DNA of 64,000 nucleotides. Source: an uncultured bacterium (lineage in GTDB: Bacteria > Bacillota > Clostridia > Lachnospirales > Lachnospiraceae). The translations under genes and the position numbers were made by a program. Numbering within the stretch: the first letter of the stretch is position 1; each line of letters opens with the position of its first letter. This document shows positions 59,471-64,000 of the stretch, piece after piece. The stretch lies in contig CANSLJ010000002.1 of NCBI GenBank assembly GCA_947647735.1, positions 1-64,000 of the forward strand. The letters are read 5' to 3'. A model generated the notes under the pieces. It saw nothing but the letters and a program-made list of their open reading frames with translations. It ran no database searches and had not been told where the DNA came from.

Positions 59471-60646
59471 TCATTTTTCTTTCTTTTTTCGAGAAAATTT
59501 TTCCTGCATCCCCTGGATACCATCCATAATTTTGCCCTGAATCTCCTTTTTCGTCATCTGCCCAGTAATTTCAAACAATTCTTTGATGATATCCTCTATC
59601 TCCTCTTTCGTTTCTTCATCCATCTCCTTAAGCTCCTGCAAGATACCAGTCAAACTTTTTTTCCAGTCAGACTTAAAATCGATCAGATTATCAGCCTCTG
59701 ATGCTCCAAGTATCCGGAACAACACATCAGAAAATCGACTCACCTGCTCATCATCCAAGCTCAAAATCCAGTCTGTTACAGCACTGTCCATAAATCTGGC
59801 TCCATTTTTCAAATTCTCCATAGGCTGAAATTCTCCGCCCTCCAGATTCACTTCCCATGTATAAGGATTATGTTGCAAAAGCCCATATGAGCTGCTTTCC
59901 ACTACATGATAGGAACTTCCACGTTCTAAGAGCATCCCCACCAACGATGATCCCGGCAAAATCTTCTTCACTTTATCTGCAATCCGCTCATATTCATACC
60001 GTTCCATCACCTGAGGCTTAAAACCTGGGCCGTCATGGCTGTATACCCGCAAGATCCGCTCCTGCAACGCCATAGAACTACTCATGGCTGCAAAGACAGC
60101 TAGATTTCCTCCTTTAGAATGCCCCCCTAAATAAAAATCCTCTGAAAGGCGCGCTGCCACTTTCCGCATATATCTGGCCGCATAGAGTTGTCCTACCACC
60201 GGTTCGGAAAACGCCAATGTAAAATCCTCTTTCCAGCCCACCAGATTTTCATCCGTCCCACGGTAAGCGATATAATAAATCTGCTTTCCCGCTACATCTA
60301 TTCCCAGTTGATACGTAACCGCAGAAAACTGCACCTCCATTTCCCGGTCTAAAATATCAATAAAATAGTTTAACTGAAGTTCCGCAAACCGTCTGCTTTT
60401 TAAAACAGCCTCCGTCAACTTCTGATTATCCTCCCGGTATCTTTCATCTGCAAAGACTTGTTCCTCATTTTTCTTTTCCACAACACACTCAAAAGAAACA
60501 AAATCTTGCCCGTCCTCCAACCCAGGAATCAAATGCTTCATTTTCAGATAACTTAGTTGACATAATACAAGAGAATCCACATCATTAAACTCCTGCTCCG
60601 CAAAAGTATATTGAAACCGGTTTACATAATCCACTATATTCCCCAT
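59471..60646 (-). CDS. DUF2974 (Mbeg1-like) alpha/beta-hydrolase-fold protein
   Basis: A 391-residue protein of the DUF2974 family, related to class 3 lipases. It begins MGNIVDYVNRFQYTFAEQ, followed by FNDVDSLVLCQLSYLKM (about 22-38), AYRGTDENLVGWKEDFTLAF, and the nucleophile elbow GHSKGGNLAVFAA with the Ser at about 176. A long charged C-terminal helix follows. Substrate and location are unknown; no signal peptide is seen. A GTG four codons upstream is an alternative start. The A/T-rich base composition differs from the window's left part. Confidence 0.85.
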   Translation of the reverse strand: MGNIVDYVNRFQYTFAEQEFNDVDSLVLCQLSYLKMKHLIPGLEDGQDFVSFECVVEKKNEEQVFADERYREDNQKLTEAVLKSRRFAELQLNYFIDILDREMEVQFSAVTYQLGIDVAGKQIYYIAYRGTDENLVGWKEDFTLAFSEPVVGQLYAARYMRKVAARLSEDFYLGGHSKGGNLAVFAAMSSSMALQERILRVYSHDGPGFKPQVMERYEYERIADKVKKILPGSSLVGMLLERGSSYHVVESSSYGLLQHNPYTWEVNLEGGEFQPMENLKNGARFMDSAVTDWILSLDDEQVSRFSDVLFRILGASEADNLIDFKSDWKKSLTGILQELKEMDEETKEEIEDIIKELFEITGQMTKKEIQGKIMDGIQGMQEKFSRKKKEK

Positions 60647-60726
60647 ATGATTATCCACACCTTTCTGTAATAATCAACTTTATATTTTTTCTCAACCTTG
60701 TTTATTCCTGCTCATGAATACTTATA

Positions 60727-61911
60727 TCAATATAATTCTCCGTCATAATAGATCAGCAACCGCTCCACCACATCGCCATAGCTTGCTACCCCCTCCTCTA
60801 CTCCATTTATCTGTAGATTGGTTTCCAGAAAATTATGGGACGCCTGCCTTACGATCTCTGTATCGATCACAGCCCTGCTTTCCACCTCTTCCCATGCCTG
60901 CTTTGTCAGAAAAATATTATCACTTTCTACCAATTGGCTGCAGGTTTCATAGGTTAGATAAGTTTCTCTAGATCTCCCCAAACTCTCATATAGATCCCGG
61001 TTCAAATAATCCAGCACACTCAGATAACCGCTATAGCGGAAAAAAGCATCCTCAGAAGATATGCATGCAAGATATCCTATAAAATTTGCATCATCTTCAT
61101 AAATAAAGCCCTTCACATGGGAAAGCTCGTGGCATATTGTTGATGGCATATTGGCAATATACATTGCTCCGTTATAATTCGCCTCCATAGAAAAAGGAAA
61201 ATAATACCCCATCATATACTGCTGACTGAAAAAGCCCGAAAAAGTAAACTTTTTCGGCACAGGATAATAACCATCCAATAAAGGGTAGCTCTCTCCCAGC
61301 CTCTTCATCTCCTCCACAGCACGCTGTTTCATATCACTCCGATAGAGAATATATCCGTTCTCATCCCTCTCCATCATTTCTGCCAGCTCATTGCACTGCT
61401 TCACCACATGATCTCTGACAATTGCCAGCTCTCTCACTTTATATTCCCGCCCTCTATCAGGCATATAATTCTCCTGAAAACTGCTACAATGATATAATAT
61501 GAAACAATTAGTTGACATAACAACCGAGACAATGCCTATAATCCACAACAGACTATAAAAATATCTGCCTGCAAAGCATAATAATTTTGATTTTTCTCTG
61601 CTTGTACTCATGCTTCTGGAAGACAAATCTGCGATATCCACTTTCTCTTTCAAGGCGTCATATATCCATCTTATCAATAATATGGCCGCCAAAATAAGTG
61701 CTCCCGCTGACAGCAGCACAGCCAATATCAATAAAAGCTCACCTACTGAAAAGGGAAACAGACTGCTGATGTGTCCCTGTACGTATTGAGTCGCACAAAA
61801 TATACTCCGGCGAATCCCATCGCCAAAGCCTACGCTGTTCCATGACAGCACATTCATCACAACCACCAATGCATAAATCCCTAGCAGAAACCAGTTTTTT
61901 CTTTTTTTCAT
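60727..61911 (-). CDS. DUF3810 membrane protein with HExxH motif
   Basis: A 394-residue protein with three N-terminal hydrophobic segments (about 8-25, 55-85 and 113-138) and a large extracytoplasmic region containing a zinc-metalloprotease-type HELSH motif at 261-265 (TICHELSHVKGFIYEDDANF). The second conserved acidic stretch, EDDAN, could supply the third ligand. This fits the DUF3810 family of predicted membrane metallopeptidases. It is followed in transcription by the DUF2974 gene and preceded by the response regulator, suggesting a functional trio. Confidence 0.85.
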   Translation of the reverse strand: MKKRKNWFLLGIYALVVVMNVLSWNSVGFGDGIRRSIFCATQYVQGHISSLFPFSVGELLLILAVLLSAGALILAAILLIRWIYDALKEKVDIADLSSRSMSTSREKSKLLCFAGRYFYSLLWIIGIVSVVMSTNCFILYHCSSFQENYMPDRGREYKVRELAIVRDHVVKQCNELAEMMERDENGYILYRSDMKQRAVEEMKRLGESYPLLDGYYPVPKKFTFSGFFSQQYMMGYYFPFSMEANYNGAMYIANMPSTICHELSHVKGFIYEDDANFIGYLACISSEDAFFRYSGYLSVLDYLNRDLYESLGRSRETYLTYETCSQLVESDNIFLTKQAWEEVESRAVIDTEIVRQASHNFLETNLQINGVEEGVASYGDVVERLLIYYDGELY

Positions 61912-61944
61912 TTACACCGCCATTACTTAGCCTATGCAGATCAT

Positions 61945-62733
61945 TCAATATGCATTCATCAGATTTGCCAGTGTCTCTTCACCCCAACTGTAATCGAACA
62001 GATAATCTCCCTGAAACATCTTCTCATTTTTCTCAGGCGCTATCAAATATGTGTAATAATCGCACTCTACTTCTTCTTTACTGATATGACAGCTTCCCCT
62101 TGCTGTTTGAAAAAGTTCTGTAATTCCCTTTTCTCTTAACGTCCCCTGCAGATTCATAACCGCTTTTCTATATAGTCTTTTTACTTTTTCATCATAAGCC
62201 CTCTCTGGCCACAGCTTGTCAATTACTTCTTCCATAGATACATTCCCGCCGCATCTGTCCATACACAAGGCAAGCAGTTCCTTTGATTTCGCGTTCTTAA
62301 AATGAAGGACCTGCCCGTTCAAAAATACGTCAAATCTCCCAAACATATGCGCTGTCAGATGCTTTTTCTGACGTTTGGACAACAATATAGCCCGCTCCGC
62401 GGCATCCTCAATATCATATCTGCTATAAGGCTTGATCATGCAGTAATCCGCTTTCATCCTAATCACATCTGCGATCCAGTCTACTCTTACTGTTGTATAG
62501 ATCAACACAATTCCCGGAAAGGCTTCCCTTAATCTTTTCCCCAAATCCAATCCGTTTATTTCCGGCATCTCAATATCCAAAATTGCAAATTCTACCGTGT
62601 TTTTTTCTGCATATTCCAATGCTTCCTTTGAACTTCTAAAGCTTCCAACAACGTCAACTTCCCTGATGCTATCCAGCGCCTCTTCCAGTTTCCGCCTCAT
62701 TAGTGGTTCCTTATCCACTAATATTGTTTTCAT
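61945..62733 (-). CDS. Response regulator with SARP-type DNA-binding output
   Basis: A 262-residue regulator. Residues 1-120 form a receiver domain with phosphoacceptor Asp53 (FAILDIEMPEINGLDLGK) and a KPYS motif near 104. The acidic pair is altered: LVDKEP has Lys8 where a second Asp is usual. Residues about 130-225 form an OmpR-like winged helix (FGRFDVFLNGQVLHFKNAKS, ELLALCMDRCGGNVSMEEVI, DKLWPE), with a short BTAD-like end, as in SARP-type regulators. No histidine kinase is adjacent. A 19-nt near-perfect tandem duplication spans its start codon, and an orphan AGGAGG lies 66 bp further upstream. Confidence 0.85.
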   Translation of the reverse strand: MKTILVDKEPLMRRKLEEALDSIREVDVVGSFRSSKEALEYAEKNTVEFAILDIEMPEINGLDLGKRLREAFPGIVLIYTTVRVDWIADVIRMKADYCMIKPYSRYDIEDAAERAILLSKRQKKHLTAHMFGRFDVFLNGQVLHFKNAKSKELLALCMDRCGGNVSMEEVIDKLWPERAYDEKVKRLYRKAVMNLQGTLREKGITELFQTARGSCHISKEEVECDYYTYLIAPEKNEKMFQGDYLFDYSWGEETLANLMNAY

Positions 62734-62906
62734 CCACTAATATCGTTCTCTTACCCTTATTTTTTGCAAATATAACTTTTAGTAATTTCGATTTATATCC
62801 TCCTCGTGTAGTATATATTCTAGAGAGTTAATAAATCGTAACACTAGTGAATAAACAAATAGGAAAACTTTTTTATTGGCCTATGTTTTTCATTCTGATA
62901 TTTTCT

Positions 62907-63545
62907 TTACTTTTCACTTTTCTTCTTCCTGTTTTCCATTCCTTTCTGAACTTTCAGCTCTGATATATTATCTATCATTTTCTCTATCATCATTTTTTTC
63001 AGATATACATCAAAACACAACTGACAGATAAAGGAAAACATTTTTAAAAATTCCTGTCCCTCTTCCGGTGCCTGCTCAAAAGTACTCTCTGCCCTTCTGA
63101 ACTTTTTGATCACATCCTTTTTCAGAACATCAATTTCTTCCTTTTCCATGCTAAACACTTCTCTGTAAATATCTTCCAGCTTGAAATCCTTATCCGCACC
63201 GAAATACTGTTCTGTTAAAGGCTCCATCAGAGATTGAATATCCCCAATGGACATAAATCCTTTGAAATAATAAATAAAAATCAAAAGCAGCATATGCTCT
63301 TTGGAGTACTTTTTCTTATCCGGCGGCGGCATTAAATGATTTTTTACATAATTATTGATCATGGTCTTTGTCATAATCTTATCATCTTCCGGATTACGGC
63401 TTGTTGTTTTTAATCGCTGCTCCATGAAAGTCGTCACTTGATCCATATACAGCTCAATATCCGGCAATTCTTCTGGTCTGATATGTTCTGTTCTATCCAG
63501 GCTCTTAATGATGCTGTTAAGTAAATCATGCATATCTATTGTCAT
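62907..63545 (-). CDS. DUF1836-domain protein
   Basis: A 212-residue cytoplasmic protein of the DUF1836 family, widespread in Firmicutes and thought to be a MerR-like or helical regulator. The middle shows KTMINNYVKNHLMPPPDKKK followed by YSKEHMLLLIFIYYFKGFMS, a conserved pair that resembles a helix-turn-helix and dimerisation helix. The rest is helical and charged. GGAGG precedes the ATG. It is divergent from the yerC-like gene. Confidence 0.85.
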   Translation of the reverse strand: MTIDMHDLLNSIIKSLDRTEHIRPEELPDIELYMDQVTTFMEQRLKTTSRNPEDDKIMTKTMINNYVKNHLMPPPDKKKYSKEHMLLLIFIYYFKGFMSIGDIQSLMEPLTEQYFGADKDFKLEDIYREVFSMEKEEIDVLKKDVIKKFRRAESTFEQAPEEGQEFLKMFSFICQLCFDVYLKKMMIEKMIDNISELKVQKGMENRKKKSEK

Positions 63546-63663
63546 TTAAATCTTCCTCCACTGTAAATATCCTGTTTCACACTGCCCTCTTATAGTATAT
63601 GGTTTTCATTACTAGATGACAAGATATTTTATTTAAAATTTGGAATTTTCCTGGAATTTATCC

Positions 63664-63693
63664 TTTACGAAACAGTTCTATTTATGCTAAAAT
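63664..63693 (+). promoter_or_regulatory. Promoter for the YerC-family repressor
   Basis: TTTACG (63664-63669) and TAAAAT (63688-63693) are separated by 18 bases, with a TGC extended -10 (63685-63687). Transcription would start about 45 bp before the ATG. Confidence 0.55.
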
Positions 63694-63744
63694 GAAATGA
63701 GTTTAGGACTTTATAAGTTTATCGTATGAAAGTGTGAGGCGGTT

Positions 63745-64000
63745 ATGAACAACAAACTAAAAAACGAAGCTGTAGATTATCTTTTTGATGCGATCTTACA
63801 GCTTAAATCAAAAGAAGAATGTTATAATTTTTTTGAGGATTTATGTACTGTGAATGAGCTTTTATCTCTTTCTCAGCGTTTTGATGTGGCCGCTATGTTA
63901 CGAGATAAAAAAACTTATCTTGAAATTGCAGAAAAGACCGGAGCCTCCACCGCCACCATCAGCAGGGTAAATCGTTCCCTGCATTATGGCAACGATGGTT
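63745..64000 (+). CDS. YerC/YecD family TrpR-related regulator (partial)
   Basis: The first 85 residues are in the window. They read MNNKLKNEAVDYLFDAILQL, then NFFEDLCTVNELLSLSQRFD and a helix-turn-helix YLEIAEKTGASTATISRVNR, followed by SLHYGNDG at the edge. This matches the YerC/YecD family of small TrpR-fold DNA-binding proteins, normally about 100 residues, so only the last 15 or so are missing. A GAGGCGG ribosome site precedes the ATG. Targets are unknown. Confidence 0.93.
   Translation, partial: MNNKLKNEAVDYLFDAILQLKSKEECYNFFEDLCTVNELLSLSQRFDVAAMLRDKKTYLEIAEKTGASTATISRVNRSLHYGNDG

Noticed and set aside
62767-62804. Leader peptide after the orphan AGGAGG upstream of the response regulator
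   Set aside because: No ATG, GTG or TTG lies 5-13 bases downstream; only ATC is available, and the frame closes after 11 codons.
1-64000. CRISPR arrays, insertion sequences, prophage genes, integrases or rRNA
   Set aside because: No direct-repeat arrays, transposase-like or phage-like proteins, or rRNA sequences were recognised; the only RNA gene seen is tRNA-Leu.

Overview
The window looks like a motile, spore-forming Gram-positive anaerobe, most likely a Lachnospiraceae (Clostridia) chromosome. The evidence is a Bacillus/Clostridium-type fla/che operon with CheC, CheD and FliY, CodY just upstream of flgB, the sporulation genes sigK, spoIIP and gpr, and family-typical DUF genes (DUF4317, DUF3810, DUF1836, DUF6115). 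No IS element, prophage or CRISPR array was seen.

Region 1 (about 1-37.9 kb, minus strand) is one long motility locus read from 37.9 kb down to 2 kb: flgB-flgC-fliE-fliF-fliG-fliH-fliI-fliJ-motE, a structured 472-bp gap, fliK-flgD-(TIGR02530 gene)-flgE, motA-motB-fliL-fliM-fliY-cheY-fliO-fliP-fliQ-fliR-flhB-flhA-flhF-flhG-ycgR, cheB-cheA-cheW-cheC-cheD, a small membrane protein, the motility sigma factor, fapA, a DUF6115 protein in the slot swrB holds in Bacillus subtilis, an MltG-like protein, then rpsB-tsf with its own promoter. Many genes overlap or are a few bases apart. The locus encodes rod, export gate, switch, stator, hook and the chemotaxis core. It lacks flagellin, cheR, flgM and chemoreceptors, which must lie elsewhere.

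Region 2 (38-44 kb) is codY-topA-dprA-comM, conserved housekeeping and DNA-processing genes upstream of flgB. Region 3 (44.2-51.7 kb) holds a small alarmone synthetase, sigK, hemW, lepA, spoIIP and gpr, with rpsT divergent from gpr. Region 4 (51.8-59.3 kb) has a TPM-domain protein, a zinc-ribbon membrane protein, a secreted DUF3048 protein and, divergently, DUF4317 plus a large two-receiver hybrid histidine kinase. Region 5 (59.3-64 kb) is visibly more A/T-rich: tRNA-Leu(CAG), a lipase-fold DUF2974 protein, an HExxH membrane DUF3810 protein, a SARP-like response regulator, DUF1836 and the start of a YerC-family repressor.

The most interesting non-gene signals are a 133-bp nested inverted repeat between motE and fliK, a sigma-D-type promoter just in front of fliK, strong hairpins at the flhB stop codon and between flgE and motA, a structured rpsB leader, and a wobble-paired hairpin overlapping a possible 25-codon Cys-containing ORF after the DUF3048 gene. 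All calls are by eye; no database search was run.
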